NCBI RefSeq assembly: GCF_001597735.1 | Contig: NZ_LUTS01000008.1 | Span: 122,919 to 186,918, forward strand | From: Neptuniibacter pectenicola | GTDB lineage: Bacteria; Pseudomonadota; Gammaproteobacteria; Pseudomonadales; Balneatricaceae | DNA: 64,000 nt | Reading direction: 5' to 3' | In this document: piece after piece, positions 53,054 through 62,038 of the stretch | Layout: every line of letters starts with the position of its first letter | Position numbering within the stretch: position 1 is the stretch's first letter | Position numbers and translations under genes: made by a program | The notes under the pieces: model-generated | The model's database searches: none | Told to the model about the DNA's origin: nothing | The model's input: only the letters and a program-made list of their open reading frames with translations

Positions 53054-55630
53054 TTACAAACCTAGCATATGAATCAGCGTCGTTTTTAATTTAAGCGGTT
53101 TTACCGGCTTGTTGACCAGCATGTAATCAAGGTCACGTATCTCTTGATTCAACTCTTTACTGTAATTGGCGGTAATCATTAAAACAGGTAAATTGTTGGG
53201 CACTTCGCTGGTGACCACTTTGGCAGCATCTAACCCATTCTCACCATTATCCAAGTGGTAATCTGCAATTAGAATATCGACCGGATCCTTATTAAAATCG
53301 ACTTGAGACCTTAAATCCTCTAAGGACAAGGCAGTGACGATATTACATCCCCAGCCCGTTAATAGTGTCTCCATCGCTTCACAAATAGACGCATCATTAT
53401 CAATAAGCCAGACATCCGCATCCACTAGACGCTCGTTGATCATCGGTATTTGAGGACCTGTAGCCACATTAGGCGCAACGTGCTGCGCTTTAGGTACTTC
53501 GACCGCAAAAACGGAGCCTTTACCCTCAACGGAGGAGACCCTTATTTTATGACCTAACACCCTCGATATTTTATCAACGATCGCTAACCCTAAGCCCAAG
53601 CCTTTTTCTTGTCCTGGTTGATCTTGCTGCAACCGCTTAAACTCTTGGAACACCTCAACGAGTTTTTCTTTCGGAATACCTGAACCGGTATCCCAAACCT
53701 CGATCCACAAGGTATCAGCCGTATGTCGACAACCTAACAACAACCGCCCCTTTTTGGTGTAACGGATCGCATTGGTTAAGAAGTTACGCAAGATACGGGC
53801 AAGTAATTGTGAGTCAGAGCGGATCACCGCATCACTATTAACACACTTAAAACCTAATCCTTCTGCACCCGCAAGCTGAGAAAACTCAGCCGACAAGGTA
53901 TCAAACAACCCCTGTATATTAAAGTTGATGATATCGGCCTTTACGACGCCCGCATCTAGCTTAGAAATATCCACGAGGGTTCTTAGTAACGATTCCACAT
54001 CGTCCAGTGAATTAGAAACCGATTGTACTAGGCTGTAATTTCTTGGCTCTTTCACCTGCTCAGAGAGTGCACCCGAAAATAAGCGCGCGGCATTTAACGG
54101 CTGAAGCAAATCGTGACTCACCGCGGCCAAAAACTTAGTTTTGGAGAGGTTTGCCTGATCCGCTTCTTTTTTCGCTTCTCTCAATCGAGCTTCAACACCC
54201 GCACGCTCGGTAATCTCTGAACGTAACTGATTATTCAGTGCGGTTAAAGCAGAGGTTCTTTCCTCAACGCGCTGTTCCAATAACTGGTGAGACAACTCAA
54301 GCGCTTCTGCTGAACGACGACGCTCAGTAATGTCACGAATCATGACGAAGAAACCATCAGGGTTGCCATCTTTATCAATATTGGCAACGTAAGACTTGAG
54401 CATATATCGCTGCTCGCCTTTAGCATTGGTTTGCCACACCTCAAAAGTGACGCTTTCCCCCGCAAGAGCCCGCTCAACATAGGGCTCTAGCTCATGATAC
54501 TGCTCAACTGAATAGACCTCGCTAATATGCTCACCGTTAAGTGAACCATGCGGTTTACCAAACCATTCGTTATACACTTTATTGGTAAAGAGGTAGTTGA
54601 GGTTTTTATCTAGATAGGCGATTAATGCAGGTACGTTATCGGTGATTAAACGTATCCATTGCTCACTTTGACGCAGGGATTCAGCATAACGGTGACGCTC
54701 TGTAATATCTGTATAAGTATTTACAAACCCGCCTTTAGGCATAGGGTGTGTACGCACCTCGATAACTTGACCTAAACGCCCCGTTTGCTCCGATGCTAAG
54801 ACTTCACCTTGCTGCGCCGCCGTTAATGCATGCTGCAAAATAGCATGGTTATCTAACATAAGTGCAGCAAACGGTGGGTAGCATTCCACCTGCTCCGCTT
54901 CAACCCCCATTAAATCAAGAAAGCGGTCATTCCAAAGCTCAACTCGGCCTTCTGGCGTGACTAAGACCACCCCTTGGGAGAGGTTATCTACTGTTCGCTG
55001 CAACAGCTTAGTTTTTTGTGCTAATGCTTGCTCTTTGTCAGCGGTTTCCCGCTCTTTTATCGCTGTAATATCTGTGTAGAGAATAACCAAGCCACCATCT
55101 TGGGTTGGTCTTTCTGACATTTGCACCCAACGGCCATCACTTAAACGGTAAACTTTACTCCCGCTATTTGTGGCAGGATATTCTTCATCGATTAGGCCAC
55201 TCACCCGCGCCAGTCGGCTAATATCCTGAATGGTGGTGCCGGTTTTGACATCTAAGCCTGTCGACGCCCAAACATTACTAAACTTGCTATTAAAGAGAAC
55301 AATCTTCCGTTCTTTATCAAACAACACAAATGCATCGGAAATACTTTCAATGGCATCCACGACCCGCTGGTTCGCTAAGGCCGCTTGGTCATTGGCTTCT
55401 TTTAAATCTCGGTGACTGGCTTTAAGTTCAGACAGCACACTATGTAAAGCATCCGTCCTTTCCCGAACTTGCTCGGCGAGTACAACCGAATGCTCAAAGG
55501 CGGAATAGGGGTTTGCTCCCTGACTACCGCCCGCCTCGACCCGTTCGATTAACACATTGTTGATCTTACGGAGCTTTCGGTTCTCTTCTTCTAACTGCTC
55601 GATTTTAGACTCAAGAACACCCTCACTCAT
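53054..55630 (-). CDS. Soluble PAS hybrid histidine kinase (ErcS'-like)
   Basis: 858 residues without membrane segments. Order: an N-terminal coiled coil (EQLEENRKLRKINNVL), three PAS domains (about 90-200, 210-315 and 325-440, each ending in a DIT(E/A)-type motif), a second coiled coil, HisKA with acceptor His506 in AAVSHDLLQPLNAARLF, HATPase with DTGSGIP and GLGLGLAIV, and a C-terminal receiver with acceptor Asp in DILIADYHLD. The SHDLLQPLNAAR form is typical of the ErcS/NahK group. It overlaps the FIST gene by 8 bp. It could act in the phosphorelay that controls the EraR-like regulator. Confidence 0.9.
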   Translation of the reverse strand: MSEGVLESKIEQLEEENRKLRKINNVLIERVEAGGSQGANPYSAFEHSVVLAEQVRERTDALHSVLSELKASHRDLKEANDQAALANQRVVDAIESISDAFVLFDKERKIVLFNSKFSNVWASTGLDVKTGTTIQDISRLARVSGLIDEEYPATNSGSKVYRLSDGRWVQMSERPTQDGGLVILYTDITAIKERETADKEQALAQKTKLLQRTVDNLSQGVVLVTPEGRVELWNDRFLDLMGVEAEQVECYPPFAALMLDNHAILQHALTAAQQGEVLASEQTGRLGQVIEVRTHPMPKGGFVNTYTDITERHRYAESLRQSEQWIRLITDNVPALIAYLDKNLNYLFTNKVYNEWFGKPHGSLNGEHISEVYSVEQYHELEPYVERALAGESVTFEVWQTNAKGEQRYMLKSYVANIDKDGNPDGFFVMIRDITERRRSAEALELSHQLLEQRVEERTSALTALNNQLRSEITERAGVEARLREAKKEADQANLSKTKFLAAVSHDLLQPLNAARLFSGALSEQVKEPRNYSLVQSVSNSLDDVESLLRTLVDISKLDAGVVKADIINFNIQGLFDTLSAEFSQLAGAEGLGFKCVNSDAVIRSDSQLLARILRNFLTNAIRYTKKGRLLLGCRHTADTLWIEVWDTGSGIPKEKLVEVFQEFKRLQQDQPGQEKGLGLGLAIVDKISRVLGHKIRVSSVEGKGSVFAVEVPKAQHVAPNVATGPQIPMINERLVDADVWLIDNDASICEAMETLLTGWGCNIVTALSLEDLRSQVDFNKDPVDILIADYHLDNGENGLDAAKVVTSEVPNNLPVLMITANYSKELNQEIRDLDYMLVNKPVKPLKLKTTLIHMLGL

Positions 55631-56771
55631 TACGATTTCTCCCTATCGCAACAGCGGTAAACGTTTGATTAATGTGTAGCCCTTCCATCTGCTCGCCGTA
55701 GGTATTAAAGCCAATTACATTATGCTTTTGCAGCAAACCCGACACCTCATCAGAGTAGCCTTTAAGTTCGCACTCCATTCGACGCAAAAAACAGTCACAA
55801 CCGATAATCAATTGTGGCTCGCCTATTTTATTTTGAATGGCGTTAAGCGTTTGAATAAGATCATCCACTAATCCATTTGATTTCATAATGGTCAACACAA
55901 TGCCGCTTTCTACCGCACAATAAAACTTGAGGCTGAGATCATCATTAACTTGCTGGATGGAACGCACATAATACTCATCACCCAACTTTACAGCGATCGG
56001 ATTTAAGGCAAAGACTTGATGGTTAAGCTCATCAACCGGAACGCCTATAGCGTCCGCATAAACAGAGGCAGCAGGCTCAGCATTTAACTCATACACACAA
56101 CGGGCATCAGCATCAGCGGCGGTAACCACCAATTTCATGTCTTTATGCTGCATATGATGGGTGCTAAACACTTCGAAGTCATAAGCAGTATTCACCATCA
56201 TAATGACTGCAGCATCGGTGTGAAACTCACCGTTATAAAAGACATGGGTCTTATAGTGATGTATATCATCAGCGGCTGAGCCGCCAAAATTGGGAATACT
56301 GCCTAACGCGGAGTTTAGGGTAACCAGTACATTTTCCTCTTGGATAGAAAGTCCATCAAGGAGTGTGAGTGCAAAGGTATTGCCTTTAATCGGGGCCACA
56401 TCTAACTCTCGGCACCCAGCGATTAGCTGATCAACTAAGGTTTGCGCATCGGTCAGGCTAAAATTATCGAGGCACTCAATAGATTGTGTATGAATAGCAA
56501 AATCCGTTGAACTAAACCCTATTGCGGTAATGCATCCTTGACCGTATCCAAAGGGGGTTATCTCCCCTGCCGTGGTGCAACCCGACAGATCAATATGTTG
56601 AAAGACCTTGTTTAGCGATTGGGCTAATAAAGGAAGGTCATATTCAGCAGAACAAAAGAAAATGACCGTTTTTAGATCAATTCCAGAAAGCTGTTGTCCG
56701 AGGTCAGCGGCTGCCTCTTCAGGGTCTGTACTAAATGACGCGGCAGTCATAAAAGCAGGGGCATTAGTCAC
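55623..56771 (-). CDS. FIST N/C domain sensor protein
   Basis: 382 residues. The FIST_N domain shows DLKTVIFFCSAEYD, LSGCTTAGEITPFGYGQGCITAIGFS and LLDGLS, and the FIST_C domain follows from about 200 (VYADAIGVPVDELN, GCDCFLRRMECELKG). FIST proteins are small-ligand sensors often paired with signalling proteins. Overlap of 8 bp with the PAS hybrid kinase gene suggests that the two form a sensing complex. No signal peptide, so it is cytoplasmic. A partial exa/ped-like box (TACTACTTGAGT) lies upstream at about 56837. Confidence 0.88.
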   Translation of the reverse strand: MTNAPAFMTAASFSTDPEEAAADLGQQLSGIDLKTVIFFCSAEYDLPLLAQSLNKVFQHIDLSGCTTAGEITPFGYGQGCITAIGFSSTDFAIHTQSIECLDNFSLTDAQTLVDQLIAGCRELDVAPIKGNTFALTLLDGLSIQEENVLVTLNSALGSIPNFGGSAADDIHHYKTHVFYNGEFHTDAAVIMMVNTAYDFEVFSTHHMQHKDMKLVVTAADADARCVYELNAEPAASVYADAIGVPVDELNHQVFALNPIAVKLGDEYYVRSIQQVNDDLSLKFYCAVESGIVLTIMKSNGLVDDLIQTLNAIQNKIGEPQLIIGCDCFLRRMECELKGYSDEVSGLLQKHNVIGFNTYGEQMEGLHINQTFTAVAIGRNRNE

Positions 56772-56943
56772 AACACGGATCCTCAGAAAACAGGGAGTTT
56801 ATCTCCATTCTAGGACCTGCGAAGCAATACCAATATACTACTTGAGTCCCCTTTTATGGCGATAGGAAAGAGCCATAACTCATTGATAAAATATAAAATA
56901 TAGAACGCGCTTCAGCAAAACAGGACTTAGGAACTACTCTTAA

Positions 56944-58689
56944 CTACTGACACAAGTGTGTCAATAGCGCGCGAAGTTTGCTGGGTTTTACCGGTTTGTT
57001 TATGACCGACAACGCCATTGCCTTAAATAGCTGACCACATTCACTACTTCGATCGGCGGTTAAAATAACCGCAGGAATCGATAATCCAAAATAATCTCTA
57101 ATCAACGCGATCGCTTCGGTACCTAACGCATGATTATCTAAATGGAAATCCGCCAAAATAACATCGGGCACAAACGCCTCATCTTGACAAAGAATTAACG
57201 CCTCATCCGCACTCAGTGCGGTAATAATACGGCACCCCCACTGGCTTAAAAGTGCGTCCATACTCACCAAGATATTCTCTTCGTTATCGATAACCAGAAT
57301 AGAGAGTTCATTAAGCATATTAACTTGGGGAGTATTGATGGCGACAAGCTCAGGGCTATCGGGGAGTTGCTCAACCAATGGCACTTCAACCGTAAACATT
57401 GAGCCGCGCCCCTCTATCGAGCTGACGGTTAACTTATGGTCCAAAATAGTGGCAATACGATCCACTATCGCCAAGCCAAGGCCCACGCCTTGTCTATCCC
57501 GTGCATTAGGCGAATCTAGCTGATTAAACTCTTTAAAAATGGCGTCCAGCTTATCATCAGGTATTCCGATCCCTGTATCCAACACCTGAATACTAACGAC
57601 ACCCTCCTTGCGGCGGCACCCTACAAGTACTTTTCCGGTAGCGGTGTAGCGGATCGCATTACTAATTAAATTACGGATTATTCTAAGCAACAAGCGTGAG
57701 TCAGACATGACAACAACCGAACTCGGCTGTGATTTAAGATCGATCCCTTTATCATCCGCGACAGGCTGAAACTCACTCACCATAGAATGGAGCAAGTGAT
57801 CTAACCTAAAGCGGCTCACGTCAAGCGTCACTGCGTTTTGGTCGAGCTTTGAAATATCAAGAAGATCCGTTAGAAGGTCTTCCGCATTTTCAAGCGCCAT
57901 ATGGACTCGTTCGACCAGATGAGCGTCCTGCTGGGGTAATGATCGCTCACGCAGTGCCGAGATAAGTAATCTAGCGGCATTCATCGGCTGAAGTAAATCA
58001 TGGCTGGCAGCCGCCAAATATTTATCTTTCCCTTTATTCGCCTCTTCTGCCGCATCTTTGGCAACTTGAAGCTCTTTTTGTGCCCGCTCTCGGTCACTAA
58101 TCTCTTGCCAAAGCTGATTGTTCAGCGACACAAGCTCCTGAGTTCTAGAGGTTACACGCTGCTCTAACACTTCATTAAGCTGCTTTAATTGAACCTCTGT
58201 TTTCTTACGCTCAGTAATATCCTTAATAAACGCTTCAATCGTTGGGTGCTCATGCTCACCGAGATGATCTTTTAATAACGCGTTAATTGAGACATGAATG
58301 CACTGGCCGTCCGCCCGCAAAAAAATGGTTTCAAAGCCTGACACTTTGCCGGACTGAACAAGGCTATATCTAAAATCCTCGTACGCATCCACGCAACAAA
58401 ACAGCAGCGACTCAAGATCCGTGATGGTATTGCAAAAGTGGTCTGCTGATGTGTAACCACAAATATTAACAATGGCAGGGTTCGCATTAAGCATGCCGCC
58501 ATCCAGCTGTGCTTGGAATATGCCGTGCTGGGCATTCTCAAACAGCCATTTATAACGGTTTTTCTCTTGCTCTAATTCATCAAGCTTACTAACAAGTTCA
58601 GAATAATAACTTTTTCGGACAGAGTGGTTACCCAGACCCATTAAGTTAGTCAGGGTTTCATCATTGGCGGCGTTAGAGTGCTTCTTCAT
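56944..58689 (-). CDS. PAS hybrid histidine kinase (ErcS-like)
   Basis: 581 residues. One PAS domain (about 40-160, ENAQHGIFQAQLDGGMLNANPAIVNICGY with a DITERKKTE end), a coiled coil, HisKA with acceptor His in LAAASHDLLQPMNAARLL, HATPase with DTGIGIP and GVGLGLAIV, and a C-terminal receiver domain with acceptor Asp in DVILADFHLD. It is a shorter paralogue of the hybrid kinase at 53054-55630, with the same kinase core. Its start overlaps the stop of the ErcA-like gene by 17 bp, so it is co-translated with the dehydrogenase. Confidence 0.9.
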   Translation of the reverse strand: MKKHSNAANDETLTNLMGLGNHSVRKSYYSELVSKLDELEQEKNRYKWLFENAQHGIFQAQLDGGMLNANPAIVNICGYTSADHFCNTITDLESLLFCCVDAYEDFRYSLVQSGKVSGFETIFLRADGQCIHVSINALLKDHLGEHEHPTIEAFIKDITERKKTEVQLKQLNEVLEQRVTSRTQELVSLNNQLWQEISDRERAQKELQVAKDAAEEANKGKDKYLAAASHDLLQPMNAARLLISALRERSLPQQDAHLVERVHMALENAEDLLTDLLDISKLDQNAVTLDVSRFRLDHLLHSMVSEFQPVADDKGIDLKSQPSSVVVMSDSRLLLRIIRNLISNAIRYTATGKVLVGCRRKEGVVSIQVLDTGIGIPDDKLDAIFKEFNQLDSPNARDRQGVGLGLAIVDRIATILDHKLTVSSIEGRGSMFTVEVPLVEQLPDSPELVAINTPQVNMLNELSILVIDNEENILVSMDALLSQWGCRIITALSADEALILCQDEAFVPDVILADFHLDNHALGTEAIALIRDYFGLSIPAVILTADRSSECGQLFKAMALSVINKPVKPSKLRALLTHLCQ

Positions 58690-59848
58690 ATACTGCAGCT
58701 ACATCTCGCTTGTTAGACTTTCTTGGGTTGGTAAGTATACAAGGGTCAAGTAAGGCATGATCAGAAAGAATCGGGATATCACTTATATGCACCCCGCTTT
58801 CTGCCATTTTTTGTGTCAGTCCCACATCTTTTTTCAAGGTAATCACGGTATTCATTAAGCGGCTTTGAATTTGTGCCGTATTTAAGCCGCGCGTATCAAT
58901 ACCTAATGTTTCAGCCACAACCTTAAAGCGCTCGTGTGCTTCTTTATAGTTAAAGTCGATGACATGCTCCAACAGCATAGCGTTACATAAACCATGCGGC
59001 AGGTCTAAGTAACCCCCTAAGCTGTGGGACATCGCATGTACCGCCCCTAAAATGGCATTCGAGAATGCCAGCCCCGCTTTCATAGACCCCAGCATAATTT
59101 GCTCACGGGTCTTAATATCGTGGGGGTTAGCAACCAGCGTCACTATATTCTCATTAATCAGCCGCATAGCATCAAGCGCATGCATATCCGTTAATGGTCC
59201 GGAGCCTGTTGAAACAAAAGCCTCGATGGCATGTACCAATGCATCAATCCCCGTACACGCACTGAGAAACGGGTCCATGGTGATGGTCGTTTCAGGGTCG
59301 ATCAGTGATACATCGGGAACAACTGCTTTACTAACAATCGATATTTTAATCTTTTCAATAGGATCAGAAATAATAGCAAACTGGGATACGTCTGCTGATG
59401 TGCCTGCCGTTGTTGGGATAAAAATTAACGGAGGGATGGGTAAGTGAATCGTATCGATCCCTTCGTAATCCAGAATATGTTTACCGTTAGCGCTGACAAT
59501 TCCAATCCCTTTAGCGCAATCCATAGGGCTTCCGCCGCCAATGGCGACAATAACGTTACATTGAGCCTCCTGATAGACTTGCGCGCCATTCATTACTTCA
59601 TTCGCGCGAGGATTAGGTGAGACATCGGTGAAGGTTGTGTACTCAATGTCGGCTTCAGATAACAAATTACAAATCTCATCCAACCACCCTGCGGCTACAA
59701 CACCAGGGTCAGACACCACCAATACTTTTCGCGCACCAAACGTTCGCGCATAGTTCGCAACGGATTTACGCGCCCCCACACCAAAAATAATTTCTGGAGA
59801 AACGAACTTTCTAAGGTTGGAGATATCATTACTCATCATGACTACCAT
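58673..59848 (-). CDS. ercA: Iron-containing alcohol dehydrogenase (ErcA-like)
   Basis: 391 residues. Group III iron-dependent alcohol dehydrogenase: the Rossmann-like domain carries AIGGGSPMDCAKGIGI, FIPTTAGTSADVS and the metal-binding part HAIEAFVST and HAMSHSLGGYLDLPHGLCNAML, with the expected His ligands. ErcA of Pseudomonas is required for regulation of ethanol oxidation rather than for main catabolism. Start: ATG 59848 lies one base after GGGG; ATG 59839 or 59836 are spaced better. It is upstream of and overlapping the ErcS-like kinase gene, matching the erc gene arrangement. Confidence 0.9.
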   Translation of the reverse strand: MVVMMSNDISNLRKFVSPEIIFGVGARKSVANYARTFGARKVLVVSDPGVVAAGWLDEICNLLSEADIEYTTFTDVSPNPRANEVMNGAQVYQEAQCNVIVAIGGGSPMDCAKGIGIVSANGKHILDYEGIDTIHLPIPPLIFIPTTAGTSADVSQFAIISDPIEKIKISIVSKAVVPDVSLIDPETTITMDPFLSACTGIDALVHAIEAFVSTGSGPLTDMHALDAMRLINENIVTLVANPHDIKTREQIMLGSMKAGLAFSNAILGAVHAMSHSLGGYLDLPHGLCNAMLLEHVIDFNYKEAHERFKVVAETLGIDTRGLNTAQIQSRLMNTVITLKKDVGLTQKMAESGVHISDIPILSDHALLDPCILTNPRKSNKRDVAAVYEEAL

Positions 59849-60268
59849 ACCCCACCCGTCAAAACGGCTAGGTCTGCATTATTGTTATGATCACATTATC
59901 AAGCTGTGTTAAATTAGAACGGAGTGCTCGCAGTAGAAAGCGGCTTATTATTTTATTTATTTGGGATCTACTTTTAACAACATACGTACTACCTATTAAT
60001 AGTCATTATTAAGTAACAAATCGTTGTTAGAATCAGTTATCACTCATGACGCAACGCACAAAAAAGCACGACCTTTAGTACTAGACCAGTCTATAGACCC
60101 TTCGCCTTAATCCCGCACGCCTTCAGAATCATACCCGAAATCACTAAAGGTACAAGCACACTAAGGTTTACCCATATCTATGCTTCTGCCCGATATAAGT
60201 TATAGGCAGAGTTCATGATAATCGCTCCAACGTTTAACACAAAATAAATCCGTATTTCCGGGGGCGAC
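59849..60268. other. Divergent gap between ercA and the porin
   Basis: 420 bp. It should hold both promoters; the porin has a GGGGGCG stretch just before ATG. Short GTACTA sequences occur at about 59987 and 60080, but they do not fit the fuller box of the locus. No gene is seen. Confidence 0.5.
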
Positions 60269-61333
60269 ATGAAAAATAATAAAGCTAAACTGTTAGCAGT
60301 AGCAGTAGCAATGGGAATCAGCACTCAGGCCAGTGCTGCAATTGAACTGTATAACCAGGATGGCACTACTTTCTCTGCAGATGGTCATTTTAACGCATTC
60401 TACGTTCAGACTGATTCTGATACAGCTGGAGACGAGTCTCGTGTTCGCATGGGTTTCCTACCAAACTGGATCGGCTTCAATGTAAGCAAACAGATTGATG
60501 ACTTAAAAGTGGGCGGTCGTTCTTCTTTCTGGGTTAGCATTAACGATGGTTCATCTAACGTAACTGATACAGCTGTTGATATTCGTCAATTCTACGGCAC
60601 TGTTGACGGCGACTTCGGTCAGGTTCTTTTCGGTAAAGATTTTGGTCTATATGCTCGTAGCAACATTTTCTCTGATGAACTATTGCTTGGTACTGGTCTA
60701 CCACAGATCAATTCTGGCGGCGTAACATTTGGTAACATCTCCGTAGGTTACCCATATGCTACACCTAAAGCTCAAATCAGTTACCGCACACCAGTCAGCA
60801 ATGGCTTCCAGCTTGCAGTTGGTGTACTAGATAGCTCGGAAGACTCCACTACTAGCGCTAGCGCGGCTTCTGACTCAGCTCGTTTCGAAGGCGAGTTAAC
60901 TTACGCGACTGATTTCGATGGCGGCAAGTTCAATGCATGGGTTGGTGCAGCTAGCGGTGAATCTACTACTGATGGTGGTAGTGTTGAAGGTGTTGCATAC
61001 GGTGCACGCATCGCAATGGGCGGCTTCCAATTTACAGCTTCTGGCTTCGACCAAGAAGGTATTAGTGCAGCTCTAGCTGATAACACTATTGCCAGCAATG
61101 TTGATTCAGATGGCTTCCTTGTTCAGGCATCTTACTCCGCTAATGGTCACCGCATTGTTCTTTCTCATGGTGAGACTGATACAAGCGCTGCAAGTGAAAA
61201 CGAAATGGACTCCATTGCATACTTCTACGATGTTAACAGCAGCCTAAAACTTATTGCTGAATACGATATCGCTGACAACACTGCTGGTAACGAAACTAAG
61301 CAGTTCGCAATTGGTGCTGCTCTAAGCTGGTAA
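60269..61333 (+). CDS. Outer-membrane general porin
   Basis: 354 residues with a typical signal peptide (LLAVAVAMGISTQASA). The mature protein is rich in alternating beta-strands; the sequence starts AIELYNQDGTTFSADGHFNAFY, as in trimeric Gram-negative porins, with the loop 3 region VLFGKDFGLYAR, and ends with an aromatic residue (LSW) as needed for outer-membrane insertion. Codon use is strongly biased, as expected for a major protein. It is followed by a strong terminator. Selectivity is not predictable. It stands next to the alcohol locus but may be unrelated. Confidence 0.88.
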   Translation: MKNNKAKLLAVAVAMGISTQASAAIELYNQDGTTFSADGHFNAFYVQTDSDTAGDESRVRMGFLPNWIGFNVSKQIDDLKVGGRSSFWVSINDGSSNVTDTAVDIRQFYGTVDGDFGQVLFGKDFGLYARSNIFSDELLLGTGLPQINSGGVTFGNISVGYPYATPKAQISYRTPVSNGFQLAVGVLDSSEDSTTSASAASDSARFEGELTYATDFDGGKFNAWVGAASGESTTDGGSVEGVAYGARIAMGGFQFTASGFDQEGISAALADNTIASNVDSDGFLVQASYSANGHRIVLSHGETDTSAASENEMDSIAYFYDVNSSLKLIAEYDIADNTAGNETKQFAIGAALSW

Positions 61334-61358
61334 GTCCTGCTTAAAAGCTAGAACCATT

Positions 61359-61409
61359 GGCCGCCGCTCTGTCCCCCCTTCTCCAGAGCCGCGGCCTTCT
61401 TTGTTTTTT
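61359..61409 (+). terminator. Rho-independent terminator of the porin gene
   Basis: GGCCGCCGCTCTG pairs with CAGAGCCGCGGCC with one mismatch in 13, followed by a T-rich tract ending in six T. Confidence 0.9.
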
Positions 61410-62038
61410 AAGGACAGCAAATCCTCGCTAATAAGCCGAACAAGCCTCCCCACTTATTATACAAACACCCACACGAAGCTCTTCACATTAACTCCACCAA
61501 CCACTTAACACTCAAAGCCATGCGTGACAAACCCTCGACAGACTCAACGCAGCCACGCCTGCTTAGATTGCTGACATGTATCATAAAAGCACTTCACTAG
61601 ATCAATCTAACCCGTAAGAGATAAGCAACCTAAGGCAAGATACAATTAGATAGGGGTTATTTCAGACAAAAAAAAGCCTGCTAAGAAGCAGGCGAAGTAC
61701 GACGGTTAGAGCTTAAGATAGAAAACTCACAAACCAGAGAGTGGATGCAAAGAGCTAGGTAAGCTCTTTATTAAAACCATTATCTAGCTTATTAAGCCAA
61801 ACCGCAGTTCTGCAACAGGACGATTTTATCTAATACTTTAGTTTCCATCCGTAAGACATGATTTCTAGATCTATACAACAATAGTTAGCTTTTTGTAAAA
61901 AAAACTGAACAATAAGATAGAAAATAAAATGGATCTTAAACGCTAAAGAGGTGATAAGGGAAAGAAAGACAAGGAAACAATGGCTCTCAAGCAAAAAAAC
62001 AGACAACTAACTGGAGAGCCAATCAGAATAACGCAGAC
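61410..62038. other. Long gap between the porin and the S9 peptidase
   Basis: 629 bp. The only clear element is a minus-strand terminator at 61668-61693. The 345 bp between it and the peptidase stop are AT-rich and hold no credible gene; a long 3' untranslated region or a small RNA on the minus strand are possible. Confidence 0.5.
61668..61693 (-). terminator. Minus-strand terminator in the gap
   Basis: On the minus strand GCCTGC pairs with GCAGGC around six bases, followed by eight T. It could end the S9 peptidase transcript, 345 bp past its stop, or a small RNA. Confidence 0.85.

Noticed and set aside
59980..60090. Further exa/ped boxes near ercA (GTACTA sequences)
   Set aside because: Only the GTACT core is present; the GAAT and ACTT parts do not align.
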